64,000 nt of DNA from Larkinella terrae (GCF_009668025.1 NZ_WJXZ01000021.1:1-64000), one strand, 5' to 3'; shown: positions 27,100 through 35,676, numbered from the stretch's first letter. The notes: generated from the letters alone by a model not told the origin. Numbers and translations: made by a program.

Positions 27100-27123
27100 T
27101 TACTTTTTGTTAACAAAAAGTAA
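27100..27123. promoter_or_regulatory. Perfect 24-bp palindrome upstream of an OmpA-family gene
   Basis: TTACTTTTTGTT (27100-27111) is followed directly by its inverse complement (27112-27123), centred on GTTAAC. It lies 54 bp before the most upstream start codon. With no loop it suits a dimeric DNA-binding protein better than an RNA hairpin. Confidence 0.6.
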
Positions 27124-27176
27124 CTAAAACAGTGTTCCCAGCGACGCTGTTATCCTAGTACAACGACCAAGATGGG

Positions 27177-28250
27177 ATGAATGACATGATGAAACGATGG
27201 TTATTGATGCTATGGCTGGTCGGTCTGACCACTCCACTGGTTGCCCAGGGACCGAAAATTATCCAGCGTGATCTGAATCCTCCGCAGGTTGCGGGATCTC
27301 ATAGTGGCTCTATTACTAAAATAGAATATACGCAACATAAAATGATTGTTCATTTTATGTCGGAGAACAATGAGCATGCTACTCTTTACGGGCCAGGACA
27401 CAAAAATAGCTGGCGATTATATGATACATTAAGGAGGAAAGAATATGCAATGCTCTATATAAAAAACGTTCGGGTTAACGGTGAATTAGTGGTGCCGATT
27501 ATTGATAAGCCAGAAGGGGAAGAATTCGTGAATGCCAGACAGCTATCCTGTGAGATTCATTTTGAGCGACCTGGGAAAGATACTCGGTCAATTGATATGA
27601 TTGAGGAAGGTATACGACAGTATAAAAGGCAGACTCCGTATGGTTATAACGCGCAATGGCCTTATAACATCTACAACATTAGGGTGTTGGCTTACAAAGA
27701 CGACATGCGGAATTCAAAACCGCCCGTTCAGAAACCGGTGGTAAAACCGAAGACGAACCCGGCTACTCCACCTACCCAACGAACCACTCCAACCACTCCA
27801 AAACCGGCTCCGAAAGATTCGGTGGTTGCCGAGGCTCCGCCGAAAGTGTCGCCAAGCCCAAAACCGGTTGAAAAAGTAGAAAACTTTGGTTCCAAAGTCG
27901 AAGCAGGCCGGACCTATCGCCTGAATAACCTGTTATTCAAGCAATCGGCGTACGAAATTGAGCCCACGTCGTATCCCGAACTCGATTCGCTGGTCGCGAT
28001 CATGAAGCGTAATCCGGCAATGGAAATCGAACTAGCTGGCCATACCGACAACGTGGGCGATCCGAAATTAAACGTTGCCTTGTCGAAGAAACGCGTCGAT
28101 GCCGCCAAAAGCTACCTGACAAACCACGGAATCGATCCAACGCGGATTCAAACGCAGGCCTACGGCGGCAGCCGCCCTATTGCCGATAATTCGCGCGAAG
28201 AAACCAAGCGGCTGAACCGACGCGTGGAGGTAAAGATATTGAAGGAATGA
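27177..28250 (+). CDS. OmpA-family protein with unknown N-terminal domain
   Basis: Up to 357 residues; ATGs at 27177, 27186 and 27189 are all possible, and 27189 gives the cleanest signal peptide (MKRWLLMLWLVGLTTPLVAQ). An uncharacterised domain (about 25-180) is followed by a Pro/Thr/Lys linker (about 185-225) and an OmpA C-terminal peptidoglycan-binding domain (LAGHTDNVGDPKLNVALSKKR, RRVEVKIL). It should tie the outer membrane to the cell wall. The N-terminal domain region is visibly AT-richer, with ATA and AGA codons rare in its neighbours, while the OmpA part is normal. Confidence 0.88.
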   Translation: MNDMMKRWLLMLWLVGLTTPLVAQGPKIIQRDLNPPQVAGSHSGSITKIEYTQHKMIVHFMSENNEHATLYGPGHKNSWRLYDTLRRKEYAMLYIKNVRVNGELVVPIIDKPEGEEFVNARQLSCEIHFERPGKDTRSIDMIEEGIRQYKRQTPYGYNAQWPYNIYNIRVLAYKDDMRNSKPPVQKPVVKPKTNPATPPTQRTTPTTPKPAPKDSVVAEAPPKVSPSPKPVEKVENFGSKVEAGRTYRLNNLLFKQSAYEIEPTSYPELDSLVAIMKRNPAMEIELAGHTDNVGDPKLNVALSKKRVDAAKSYLTNHGIDPTRIQTQAYGGSRPIADNSREETKRLNRRVEVKILKE

Positions 28251-28335
28251 AAAATGTAAAATGAAGAATGTTAAATGTAAAAGTAGGCTGGCGTGTCCAA
28301 AACACTTTTACATTTAGCATTCTTCATTTTACATT
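28246..28335. repeat. Heptad-phased inverted repeat, 31-bp arms
   Basis: Arms 28253-28283 and 28305-28335 match at 30 of 31 positions; the one difference is a G.U pair in plus-strand RNA. The left side is five consecutive 7-mers beginning AATG (28246-28280: AATGAAA, AATGTAA, AATGAAG, AATGTTA, AATGTAA). The first contains the stop codon of the OmpA gene. The right arm stops four bases before the valS stop codon. Confidence 0.95.
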
Positions 28336-28338
28336 CTT

Positions 28339-31035
28339 TTACAGTGCCGCCAGGTTTTCTTCCAGCGTTTTGATTTTGGTTTCGGCGTCGGCCAGTTTCT
28401 GGCGTTCGCGCTCGATAATTTCCGGTTTGGCGTTGGCGACAAACTTCTCGTTCGAGAGCTTTTTCAAAACCGATTCCAGAAAGCCCTTCGTGTAAGTCAG
28501 TTCCTTTTCGATGTTGGCGCGTTCCTGCTCGACATCAATTTCACCGGCGATGTTGACGAAAAACTCGGTGCTCCTGATCAGAAACGAAACGCCCTCGGCT
28601 TTTTCGGAAACGTAATTCACCTCAGAAACGATGGCCAGCTTCTGAATCAGGCTTTCCAGCGGTTGAAAACGGGCCGGATCATCGGTTTTGATCGCCAGCG
28701 GCAGGGCGGTTTTCGGACTGATCAGCTTGGTGTTACGAATGTTCCGAATGGATGAAATGATGTCGAACAGCAGGTCAAAATCAGCCAGAACGGTTTTGTC
28801 GACAACACCAGCGGTCGGATAGTCGGCCACACAGATGCTTTCGCCCGGTTTCCGTTCACTGATTTCCTGCCAGATTTCCTCCGTAATGAACGGCATGAAC
28901 GGATGCGCCAGCTTCATCAGGCGCTCGAAGAAGTCAATCGTGGCGTCGTAGGTCACCTGATCGATCGGTCGGACCTGATCCTGCTGCTCGTAACCCGGTT
29001 TGATCATTTCGAGGTATTGCGAACAGAAATCGTCCCAGATCAGCTTGTAAACCGTTTGCAGCGCATCCGACATCCGGTATTTGCTGAAATGGTCTTCCAG
29101 TTCGATCAGCGTTTGGTTCAGTTTCGATTCAAACCACAAAACCGCCAGCGGTTTTTCGGTAACCGCCGAATCCGAACTGACTTTCCAGCCTTTTACCAGC
29201 CGGAAGGCGTTCCAGATTTTGTTGCAGAAATTCCGGCCCTGTTCCACCAACTTCTCGTCATACAGCAAATCATTCCCCGCCGGCGAGCTGAACAACATGC
29301 CCGTCCGGACGCCATCGGCGCCAAACAGCTCGATCAGATCGAGCGGATCGGGCGAGTTGCCGAGCGATTTCGACATTTTGCGGCCCTGTTTATCGCGGAC
29401 AATCCCGGTCAGGTAAACATTCTGGAACGGTTCGCGGCCTTTGTATTCGTAACCGGCAATGATCATTCGGGCTACCCAGAAGAATAGAATTTCCGGGGCC
29501 GTTACCAGGTCGTTGGTCGGGTAATAATAATCGAGATCGCCCGGTGCGGCTTTGGGGTCGTTCGCATCGTTCGACGGCAGAAAAACCGACATCGGCCAGA
29601 GCCAGGACGAAAACCAGGTGTCCAGCACGTCCTCATCCTGCGTAAGATCGGTTTCGCTCAGGGCGAACAGCTGAAATTTGTCACGGGCGATCCGCAGCGC
29701 GTCCTTTTTGGTTTTGGCAACGATGATCGTGCCGTCTTTCATGTAAAACGCCGGAATCCGGTGGCCCCACCAGAGTTGGCGGCTAATACACCAGTCGTGT
29801 ACGTTCTCCATCCACGAGCGGTACATATTTTTGAACTTGGCCGGATGTAGCTGAATGGTGTCATTCATGACGTTTTCCAACGCCGGTTTCGACAAATCGC
29901 CCATTTTCAGGAACCACTGCAGCGACAACTTCGGCTCGATCACAGCGTTGGTACGTTCCGAAAAACCGACATTCGACTTGTAATCTTCCGCAACCACCAG
30001 GTGACCCGTTTCTTCCAGTTGTTTGATGATGGCTTTCCGGGCGGCAAACCGATCAACGCCCACAAAAATCCGGGCTTTTTCGTTCAGCGTACCATCGTCG
30101 TTCAGAATGTCGATAACGGGCAGGTTGTGCTTCACGCCCAGCGCGTAGTCATTCGGGTCGTGGGCGGGCGTTACTTTCAAACATCCCGTACCAAAATCCA
30201 TCGTGACGTAGTCGTCCGTAATGATCGGAATTTCCCGGTTAATCAGCGGAATCAGGACTTTTTTGCCGTGTAAATGCGTATACCGTTCATCGCTCGGATT
30301 GACGGCAATTGCCACATCGGCCATAATTGTTTCCGGCCGTACCGTGGCAATCGTAACGTAGCTCGGGGCAGAGGGCATAGGGTCCGGGGATTCATCACCC
30401 ATTGCCCTCTGCCCTGAACCCTCTGCAACCTCATACCGAATGTAACACAGCTTCTGCTGGACTTCCTTCGTGATGACCTCTTCGTCCGAAACCGCCGTGC
30501 GGCCCTGCGGATCCCAGTTGACCATCCGGATACCCCGGTAAATCTGGCCTTTGTTGTACAGATCGACGAACGTGTCAATGACAGCATCATACAAAACCGG
30601 TTCCATCGTGAAGCGCGTCCGGTCCCAGTCGCAGGACGCACCGAGTTTCCGCAGCTGCTTCAGGATAATTCCGCCGTATTTATGGGTCCATTCCCAGGCG
30701 TGTTCGATGAATTTCTCCCGGCCAATGTCCTTTTTATTGATTCCCTGATCCTTCAGCATTGCCACGACCTTCGCTTCCGTGGCAATGGACGCATGGTCGG
30801 TTCCCGGCACCCAACAGGCGTTTTTGCCCTGCATCCGCGCTTTCCGAATCAGCACATCCTGAATCGTGTTGTTTAGCATGTGGCCCATGTGCAATACGCC
30901 CGTCACGTTCGGGGGCGGAATGACGATGGTATACGGTTCGCGCTCGTCGGGAGTGGAATGGAAAAAGCGGTTTTCCAGCCAGTACTGGTACCACTTTTCC
31001 TCAATGTCTTTCGGATTATACGTCTTTGAAATCAT
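28339..31035 (-). CDS. valS: Valyl-tRNA synthetase
   Basis: 898 residues from the ATG at 31035, chosen because [19 protein letters not shown] is the normal ValRS start; the frame continues upstream only through a repeat. Class I motifs HMGH (about 49-52) and KMSKS (about 553-557) are present, as are the editing-domain block [11 protein letters not shown], the [15 protein letters not shown] block, and a C-terminal coiled coil from about 830. It charges tRNA-Val. Residues 204-224 are encoded by a heptad-phased inverted repeat (see separate entry), an in-frame insertion in a loop of the editing domain. Confidence 0.97.
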   Translation of the reverse strand: MISKTYNPKDIEEKWYQYWLENRFFHSTPDEREPYTIVIPPPNVTGVLHMGHMLNNTIQDVLIRKARMQGKNACWVPGTDHASIATEAKVVAMLKDQGINKKDIGREKFIEHAWEWTHKYGGIILKQLRKLGASCDWDRTRFTMEPVLYDAVIDTFVDLYNKGQIYRGIRMVNWDPQGRTAVSDEEVITKEVQQKLCYIRYEVAEGSGQRAMGDESPDPMPSAPSYVTIATVRPETIMADVAIAVNPSDERYTHLHGKKVLIPLINREIPIITDDYVTMDFGTGCLKVTPAHDPNDYALGVKHNLPVIDILNDDGTLNEKARIFVGVDRFAARKAIIKQLEETGHLVVAEDYKSNVGFSERTNAVIEPKLSLQWFLKMGDLSKPALENVMNDTIQLHPAKFKNMYRSWMENVHDWCISRQLWWGHRIPAFYMKDGTIIVAKTKKDALRIARDKFQLFALSETDLTQDEDVLDTWFSSWLWPMSVFLPSNDANDPKAAPGDLDYYYPTNDLVTAPEILFFWVARMIIAGYEYKGREPFQNVYLTGIVRDKQGRKMSKSLGNSPDPLDLIELFGADGVRTGMLFSSPAGNDLLYDEKLVEQGRNFCNKIWNAFRLVKGWKVSSDSAVTEKPLAVLWFESKLNQTLIELEDHFSKYRMSDALQTVYKLIWDDFCSQYLEMIKPGYEQQDQVRPIDQVTYDATIDFFERLMKLAHPFMPFITEEIWQEISERKPGESICVADYPTAGVVDKTVLADFDLLFDIISSIRNIRNTKLISPKTALPLAIKTDDPARFQPLESLIQKLAIVSEVNYVSEKAEGVSFLIRSTEFFVNIAGEIDVEQERANIEKELTYTKGFLESVLKKLSNEKFVANAKPEIIERERQKLADAETKIKTLEENLAAL
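30364..30426. repeat. Heptad-phased inverted repeat inside valS, in frame
   Basis: Arms 30366-30383 and 30397-30414 are inverse over 16 of 18 bases. GGG recurs every seven bases at 30366, 30373, 30380 and 30387, and CCC every seven at 30398, 30405, 30412 and 30419. The 63 bp equal 21 codons and give a Gly/Ser/Pro-rich segment ([20 protein letters not shown]) between the strand CYIRYEV and the conserved [12 protein letters not shown]. Close bacterial ValRS have only a short turn here. Confidence 0.85.
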
Positions 31036-31042
31036 GTCAACG

Positions 31043-31111
31043 GAGAGGTGAGAGGTGAGACAAGAGAGTAAAGACTCATCGAAACCCAAAGTCTTTACTC
31101 TCTTGTCTCAC
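31043..31111. repeat. Heptad-phased inverted repeat between divergent valS and DUF72 genes
   Basis: A perfect 22-bp pair, 31055-31076 with 31090-31111, and a 13-base loop. The left side is four 7-mers in phase (31043-31070: GAGAGGT, GAGAGGT, GAGACAA, GAGAGTA). The 20-mer at 31057-31076 recurs inverted at 45374-45393. It sits between two start codons, so here it cannot be a 3' terminator. Confidence 0.93.
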
Positions 31112-31225
31112 TTCTCTTGTCTATTTCTTCTATTTCTTCCACAAAATTAGTCAATTCAGAACGGGCACGAAAACGAAATACCGGGTTTGGTAGTTTTACG
31201 TTGGCACTACCATCCCTTTTTACGC

Positions 31226-32152
31226 ATGGATTTTGGAAAATTGCCTTCCGTTGATAAGGTCGACTTTACACTATCACCCGATCATCCGTTCAATCAGACG
31301 GTTTGGGACAAGGTGGAACCGACGGCCGTTCCGGAGGTATACATTGGCGGACCGGTTTGGGCGAACAAAGATTACATCGGCCGCATTTATCCGTCCCAGG
31401 CCAAAGAGAAAGATTTCCTGCATTACTATACCCGGCAATTTAATACGATCGAACTGAACAGCACCCACTACCACAGTCCGACGCCGGGTATGATCGAAAA
31501 ATGGAAATCCGAAGCCGCCGACTCGCCGGTTCGTCCCCGGTTTGTGTATTGCCCGAAATTTCCGCAGGCCATCAGCCACGACCGGGCGTTGGTGGCCACT
31601 GAGTTGCTGACAGAAGAATTTGTCAATGCGGTTTTGAGTCTGGAAGAATTTCTGGGAACGACCTTTCTGCAACTGCCGCCGACGTTTGGACCGGATAAAT
31701 GGCCGGTTTTGGAAACCTACCTCAAAAACCTGCCCGACGATCTGGAAGTGGCTGTCGAATTCCGGCACCCCGACTGGTTTCGCGACCCGGTGATCTGGCA
31801 ACGAACGCTCGAAAAACTATCGGCACTCCACCGCGATTTGGTCATCACCGACGTGGCCGGTCGGCGCGATGTGGTGCACATGAGCCTGACGAGCCCGACG
31901 CTGGTGTTGCGATTTGTTGCCAACGAGGGCCACCCGACGGACTACAGCCGCGCCGATGCCTGGATAGACCGGCTCAAAATCTGGTTTGAAAACGGACTGC
32001 AAAAAGCCTATCTGTTCATCCACGGCGGGGGCGACAACGACACCGCGCCCGAACTCATCCGTCATTGGGTACGGCAACTCAATGCCGTTTGCGGTCTTAA
32101 TTTGCAGGAACCGAACATCCGCCCGGAAATCGTTCAGGGAAGTTTGTTTTGA
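31226..32152 (+). CDS. DUF72 family protein (TIM-barrel, YecE-like)
   Basis: 308 residues from the ATG at 31226; the frame extends upstream without a good start. The DUF72 signature is clear: VYIGGPVWANKDYIGRIYPSQAKEKDFLHYYTRQFNTIELNSTHY in sections, then VYCPKFPQAISHD, LQLPPTFGP and VAVEFRHPDWF. The fold is a TIM barrel and no reaction has been firmly established for the family. A terminator follows at 32290. It is divergent from valS across a heptad-phased inverted repeat. Confidence 0.9.
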   Translation: MDFGKLPSVDKVDFTLSPDHPFNQTVWDKVEPTAVPEVYIGGPVWANKDYIGRIYPSQAKEKDFLHYYTRQFNTIELNSTHYHSPTPGMIEKWKSEAADSPVRPRFVYCPKFPQAISHDRALVATELLTEEFVNAVLSLEEFLGTTFLQLPPTFGPDKWPVLETYLKNLPDDLEVAVEFRHPDWFRDPVIWQRTLEKLSALHRDLVITDVAGRRDVVHMSLTSPTLVLRFVANEGHPTDYSRADAWIDRLKIWFENGLQKAYLFIHGGGDNDTAPELIRHWVRQLNAVCGLNLQEPNIRPEIVQGSLF

Positions 32153-32289
32153 TTTTAGCATCAGCCGGTTTACATTTGTCCCATGAATCCCGCAAAAACC
32201 GTTCGTAACCATCATCATTCTGTCTGTTAGCACGGCAGAACGGATGCGTTTTTGGGGTTGAAGAAAGAAACAACGAATTCCCGATACCA

Positions 32290-32320
32290 AGCCCGGTTCT
32301 GCTTCAGAGCCGGGCTTTTT
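32290..32320 (+). terminator. Intrinsic terminator upstream of hisH
   Basis: AGCCCGGTTCTG (32290-32301) pairs with CAGAGCCGGGCT (32305-32316) over 12 bp with one G.U, followed by a T run. It ends the DUF72 transcript, leaving very little room for a separate hisH promoter. Confidence 0.9.
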
Positions 32321-32321
32321 C

Positions 32322-32393
32322 GTACTCCGGAGCGTTGCTCCGGTGAATCGTTATTTGCAGCTTAAAAATCACCGGAGCAACGCTCCGGCGTAC
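32322..32393. repeat. Inverted repeat before hisH (CCGGAGC palindromes)
   Basis: Arms 32322-32346 and 32369-32393 match at 24 of 25 positions. Each arm contains the small palindrome CCGGAGC-N3-GCTCCGG, so the site can fold as two small hairpins or one long one. The right arm ends four bases before the hisH ATG. The same palindrome is repeated just after hisH. Confidence 0.93.
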
Positions 32394-32396
32394 AAA

Positions 32397-32984
32397 ATGA
32401 AAACCGTCATTATCAAATACAACGCCGGAAACGTGCAGTCGGTGATGTACGCGCTGGAGCGCATCGGCGCCAGCTACCTGCTGACCGACGATGAAGCCGA
32501 AATCCGTTCGGCCGACAAAGTCATTTTCCCGGGCGTGGGCGAGGCCAGTACGGCCATGGCCTATTTGCGCCAGCGCGGCCTGGACAAAGTGATTCCGTCG
32601 CTGAAGCAGCCGGTTTTGGGAACCTGCGTGGGCATGCAACTGCTCTGCCGGTATTCGGAGGAAGGCGACACGACCTGCATGGGCGTGTTCGACGTTGATG
32701 TCCGGCGGTTTGACCAAAAGCCCGGTTTTAAAGTGCCGCATATGGGCTGGAACAACCTGACCAACCTGCAAGGTCCGCTGACCGAAGGCTTACCCGAGAA
32801 TGCCTATGTGTATTTCGTGCACAGCTACTGCGCCGATATTTCTCCGGAAACCACAGCGGTTTGTGACTACGTCCGGCCATTCAGCGCTATGTTGCAAAAA
32901 GATAATTTTTACGCAGCCCAGTTTCACGCCGAGATCAGCGGGAACATCGGGCAACGCATTCTGGAAAATTTTTTGAAATTGTAA
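32397..32984 (+). CDS. hisH: Imidazole glycerol phosphate synthase, glutaminase subunit HisH
   Basis: 195 residues from the ATG at 32397; upstream codons lie inside the repeat. A class I glutamine amidotransferase with nucleophile cysteine in LGTCVGMQLL and the His/Glu of the triad in QFHAEISG, where alanine replaces the usual proline of FHPE. It releases ammonia from glutamine for HisF to make imidazole glycerol phosphate and AICAR. It is first in the hisH-hisA-hisF-hisIE set, but related palindromic repeats enclose it on both sides. Confidence 0.95.
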   Translation: MKTVIIKYNAGNVQSVMYALERIGASYLLTDDEAEIRSADKVIFPGVGEASTAMAYLRQRGLDKVIPSLKQPVLGTCVGMQLLCRYSEEGDTTCMGVFDVDVRRFDQKPGFKVPHMGWNNLTNLQGPLTEGLPENAYVYFVHSYCADISPETTAVCDYVRPFSAMLQKDNFYAAQFHAEISGNIGQRILENFLKL

Positions 32985-32985
32985 T

Positions 32986-33058
32986 GTACACCGGAGCGTT
33001 GCTCCGGTAATGGTTTAAGATATAAACAAATACTCACCGGAGCAACGCTCCGGTGTAC
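32986..33058. repeat. Inverted repeat after hisH (CCGGAGC palindromes)
   Basis: Arms 32986-33008 and 33036-33058 are perfect inverse complements over 23 bp. They carry the same CCGGAGC-N3-GCTCCGG core as the locus before hisH. It starts one base after the hisH stop codon and ends five bases before hisA. Confidence 0.95.
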
Positions 33059-33063
33059 GACAT

Positions 33064-33786
33064 ATGCACATTATACCCGCCATCGACCTGATTGAAGGCA
33101 AAGCCGTCCGGCTGACGCAGGGCGATTATAATCAGAAGAAAGAATACAACGCCCGGCCACTCGAAGTGGCGCAGCAATTTGAAGATGCCGGTTTGACCCG
33201 CCTGCACCTGGTGGATCTCGACGGTGCGAAGGCAAAGCGCGTGGTCAACTGGAAAGTATTGGAGCTGATTGCCGGAAAAACCAATCTTCACATCGATTTT
33301 GGCGGGGGCGTTCAATCCGACGACGACCTACGGATGGTTTTGGAATGCGGGGCCAAACAGGTGACGGGCGGGAGTATTGCCGTCAAAAAACCGGATGTTT
33401 TTGAAAAATGGCTCTCAACATTTGGCTCGGAAACCATTATCCTGGGCGCGGATGCGAAAAACGAGAAAATTGCCGTCAGCGGCTGGGAGGAAGATACGAA
33501 GGTCTGGGTGTACGATTTTGTGGAAAATTACGTCGAAAAGGGCGTGAAATATGTTATCAGCACCGACGTGGCCAAAGACGGTTTGCTGGAAGGGCCTTCG
33601 TTCGATTTATACCGTAATTTGCAGGACCGGTTTCCGGATCTGAACATCATCGCCAGCGGGGGCGTCAGCGGGTTGCAGGACCTCGAAGTACTGGCAGATA
33701 TGAACCTATTCGGCGTTATCGTCGGCAAAGCGATTTACGAAGGCCGGGTGACGCTGAAGGAGTTACAAAAATTTAATGAGCAATGA
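33064..33786 (+). CDS. hisA: Phosphoribosylformimino-5-aminoimidazole carboxamide ribotide isomerase HisA
   Basis: 240 residues. Half-barrel symmetry is evident, with the catalytic aspartates in IPAIDLIEGKAVRL and ISTDVAKDG and phosphate-binding glycines in DFGGGVQ and ASGGVSG. It catalyses the Amadori rearrangement of ProFAR, the fourth step of histidine synthesis. The gene lies between two intergenic inverted repeats in what otherwise looks like one operon. Confidence 0.96.
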   Translation: MHIIPAIDLIEGKAVRLTQGDYNQKKEYNARPLEVAQQFEDAGLTRLHLVDLDGAKAKRVVNWKVLELIAGKTNLHIDFGGGVQSDDDLRMVLECGAKQVTGGSIAVKKPDVFEKWLSTFGSETIILGADAKNEKIAVSGWEEDTKVWVYDFVENYVEKGVKYVISTDVAKDGLLEGPSFDLYRNLQDRFPDLNIIASGGVSGLQDLEVLADMNLFGVIVGKAIYEGRVTLKELQKFNEQ

Positions 33787-33790
33787 AACG

Positions 33791-33863
33791 CAATGAATAA
33801 TGAATAATGAACAATGAATTGCGTGCGTTACCCCTTTCATTGTTCATTATTCATTATTCATTG
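33791..33863. repeat. Heptad-phased inverted repeat between hisA and hisF
   Basis: Arms 33791-33818 and 33836-33863 are perfect inverse complements over 28 bp with a 17-base loop. The left arm is four 7-mers in phase (33792-33819: AATGAAT, AATGAAT, AATGAAC, AATGAAT). It begins four bases after the hisA stop and ends ten bases before the hisF ATG. Confidence 0.96.
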
Positions 33864-33873
33864 TCCATTAGAC

Positions 33874-34635
33874 ATGCTAACCAAACGCATCATCCCTTGC
33901 CTCGACATCAAAGATGGCCGGACGGTCAAGGGAACGAATTTTATTAACCTTCGCGACGCGGGCGACCCGGTGGAACTGGGCGCTATTTATGCCCGGGAAG
34001 GTGCCGACGAACTGGTTTTTCTGGACATTACGGCGACGGTTGATGAACGCAAGACGCTCATCGAACTGGTGCGGAAAGTGGCGCATACCGTCAATATTCC
34101 GTTTACGGTTGGGGGCGGTATTTCGTCGATTGCGGATGTTTCGGCCCTACTCAATGCAGGAGCCGACAAAATTTCGATCAATTCTTCAGCAGTTCGCAAT
34201 CCCGGTTTGGTGGATGAACTGGCACAGGAGTTTGGTAGTCAGTGTATTGTGGTAGCCATTGATACCCGGTTTGTTGACGGCGAACACATTGTGCATACGC
34301 ACGGCGGTCGGCGGCCCACGGAATTACGGACCATTGCCTGGGCGCGGGAGATCGAAAGCCGGGGCGCGGGCGAAATCCTGCTGACGTCGATGGACACGGA
34401 CGGAACCAAAGCCGGTTTTGCGCTTGACCTCACGGCGCAGATTTCGGGCGCGGCCAACATCCCGGTCATTGCGTCGGGCGGAGCCGGTTCGATGGAACAT
34501 TTTGTGGATGTGTTTACCACCGGAAAAGCCGATGCCGGTTTGGCCGCCAGTATTTTTCACTTCAAGGAAATTGAAATTCCGGCTTTGAAAGGCTACTTAC
34601 GAAATAAAGGAATTGAAGTTCGTTTAACGGATTAA
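33874..34635 (+). CDS. hisF: Imidazole glycerol phosphate synthase, cyclase subunit HisF
   Basis: 253 residues from the ATG at 33874, giving the universal start [20 protein letters not shown]; the longer frame reads through the repeat. Catalytic aspartates are in PCLDIKDG (Asp11) and [10 protein letters not shown] (Asp130), with phosphate-binding GGGIS and ASGGAGS loops. It joins ammonia from HisH to PRFAR. Two bases separate it from hisIE, so these two are certainly co-transcribed. Confidence 0.97.
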   Translation: MLTKRIIPCLDIKDGRTVKGTNFINLRDAGDPVELGAIYAREGADELVFLDITATVDERKTLIELVRKVAHTVNIPFTVGGGISSIADVSALLNAGADKISINSSAVRNPGLVDELAQEFGSQCIVVAIDTRFVDGEHIVHTHGGRRPTELRTIAWAREIESRGAGEILLTSMDTDGTKAGFALDLTAQISGAANIPVIASGGAGSMEHFVDVFTTGKADAGLAASIFHFKEIEIPALKGYLRNKGIEVRLTD

Positions 34636-34637
34636 TC

Positions 34638-35243
34638 ATGAATACAGAAATAGATTTTGCGAAAAACCCGGATCACCTCATTCCGGCCGTTATTCAGGAT
34701 ACTGAAACCGGTAAAGTGCTGATGCTGGGCTACATGAACGAGGAAGCCTACGAAAAAACCCGGCGGGAAAACATCGTTACGTTCTATAGCCGCAGTAAGC
34801 AACGGCTTTGGACCAAAGGCGAAACCTCCAATAATTTTCTGCACGTTCGGGAAATTCTCTTTGATTGTGACGGGGACACTTTACTGATCAAAGTCCAGCC
34901 CGCCGGACCCACCTGCCACACCGGCGCCGATACCTGTTTCGACGAAGTCAATCAGGGAAAAGGGCTGTTTCTCAATTATTTACAGGGTATCATTCGGGAT
35001 CGGAAACAAAATCCGACCGAAAAATCCTACACTTCATCGCTCTTCAGAAAAGGCGTCAATAAAATTGCGCAGAAAGTGGGCGAGGAGGCCGTTGAACTGG
35101 TCATTGAAGCCAAAGACACCAACGACGACCTGTTTAAAGGCGAGGCCGCCGACTTGTTGTACCACTATTTAATCCTTCTCGAACAGAAAAATATTGACCT
35201 GGACGATGTGATTGCGGTATTGCAGCAGCGGCATGTCAAATAA
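34638..35243 (+). CDS. hisIE: Bifunctional phosphoribosyl-AMP cyclohydrolase / phosphoribosyl-ATP diphosphatase HisIE
   Basis: 201 residues. The N-terminal HisI domain carries VLMLGYMNEEAYEKT, the metal-binding aspartates in FDCDGDTLLIKV and the zinc cysteines in PAGPTCHTGADTCF. The C-terminal HisE domain (from about 110) has the four-helix Glu-rich MazG-like motif KVGEEAVELVIEAKD. The fusion performs steps 2 and 3 of histidine synthesis. It ends the histidine set here; hisG, hisD, hisC and hisB are not in the window. Confidence 0.96.
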   Translation: MNTEIDFAKNPDHLIPAVIQDTETGKVLMLGYMNEEAYEKTRRENIVTFYSRSKQRLWTKGETSNNFLHVREILFDCDGDTLLIKVQPAGPTCHTGADTCFDEVNQGKGLFLNYLQGIIRDRKQNPTEKSYTSSLFRKGVNKIAQKVGEEAVELVIEAKDTNDDLFKGEAADLLYHYLILLEQKNIDLDDVIAVLQQRHVK

Positions 35244-35256
35244 TTTGGCAAACAAT

Positions 35257-35328
35257 GGTTGAAAGTTTACGGTTTGAAGGTTGGAGTTGCCTATTTTTTC
35301 ATACAACTTTAGCCGTCAAACTTTAACC
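35257..35328. repeat. Imperfect inverted repeat after hisIE
   Basis: The left part (about 35257-35283) and the right part (about 35303-35328) pair with small gaps. The left side has near-repeats about every seven bases (GGTTGAA, AGTTTAC, GGTTTGA). The 12-mer AAAGTTTACGGT (35262-35273) recurs exactly at 51376-51387. Confidence 0.65.
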
Positions 35329-35340
35329 TTTAAACGTGTT

Positions 35341-35676
35341 ATGGGCCTCATCATACGCATACTGATCAGCGCAGTCGCTGTTATTGTTGCCAGTTATCTT
35401 ATTCCGGGTGTCAGTGTCGATGGTTTCGGGACGGCTTTGATCGTCGCCATCGTATTGGGTTTACTGAACGCTTTTCTGAAACCCATCCTGGTTTTTCTGA
35501 CCATTCCGATTACCATCATCACGCTGGGCCTCTTTTACCTGGTCATTAACGTCCTGATGGTGTACCTGACGGATTATCTGATTGCCGGTTTCCACGTGAG
35601 CGGTTTTATCACGGCCTTATTGTTCAGTATTCTGGTATCCATCGTAACCTGGGTGATCGATTCGATTGTCGGTTAA
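35341..35676 (+). CDS. Small four-helix membrane protein, phage holin family 4 (superfamily IV)
   Basis: 111 residues from the ATG at 35341; the extra N-terminal frame reads through a repeat. Four hydrophobic helices with short turns (VSVDGFGTALIVAIVLGLLN and ITLGLFYLVINVLMVYLTDY) match the Phage_holin_4_2 family (YvlD-like). Despite the name these are chromosomal membrane proteins of unknown role, and nothing phage-like is nearby. It follows hisIE but is separated by an inverted repeat, and it has its own terminator. Confidence 0.88.
   Translation: MGLIIRILISAVAVIVASYLIPGVSVDGFGTALIVAIVLGLLNAFLKPILVFLTIPITIITLGLFYLVINVLMVYLTDYLIAGFHVSGFITALLFSILVSIVTWVIDSIVG

Noticed and set aside
27420-27450. 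Internal AAGGAGG followed by ATG in the OmpA gene as a hidden start
   Set aside because: The first ATG is out of frame and stops at once; Bacteroidota rely little on such ribosome sites.
33791-33863. AATGAAT repeats as a CRISPR-like array
   Set aside because: Units are 7 nt with no spacers, arms are inverted, and no cas genes are present.
35341-35676. Prophage remnant suggested by the holin-family name
   Set aside because: The family is a general chromosomal membrane protein family and no other phage genes are nearby.
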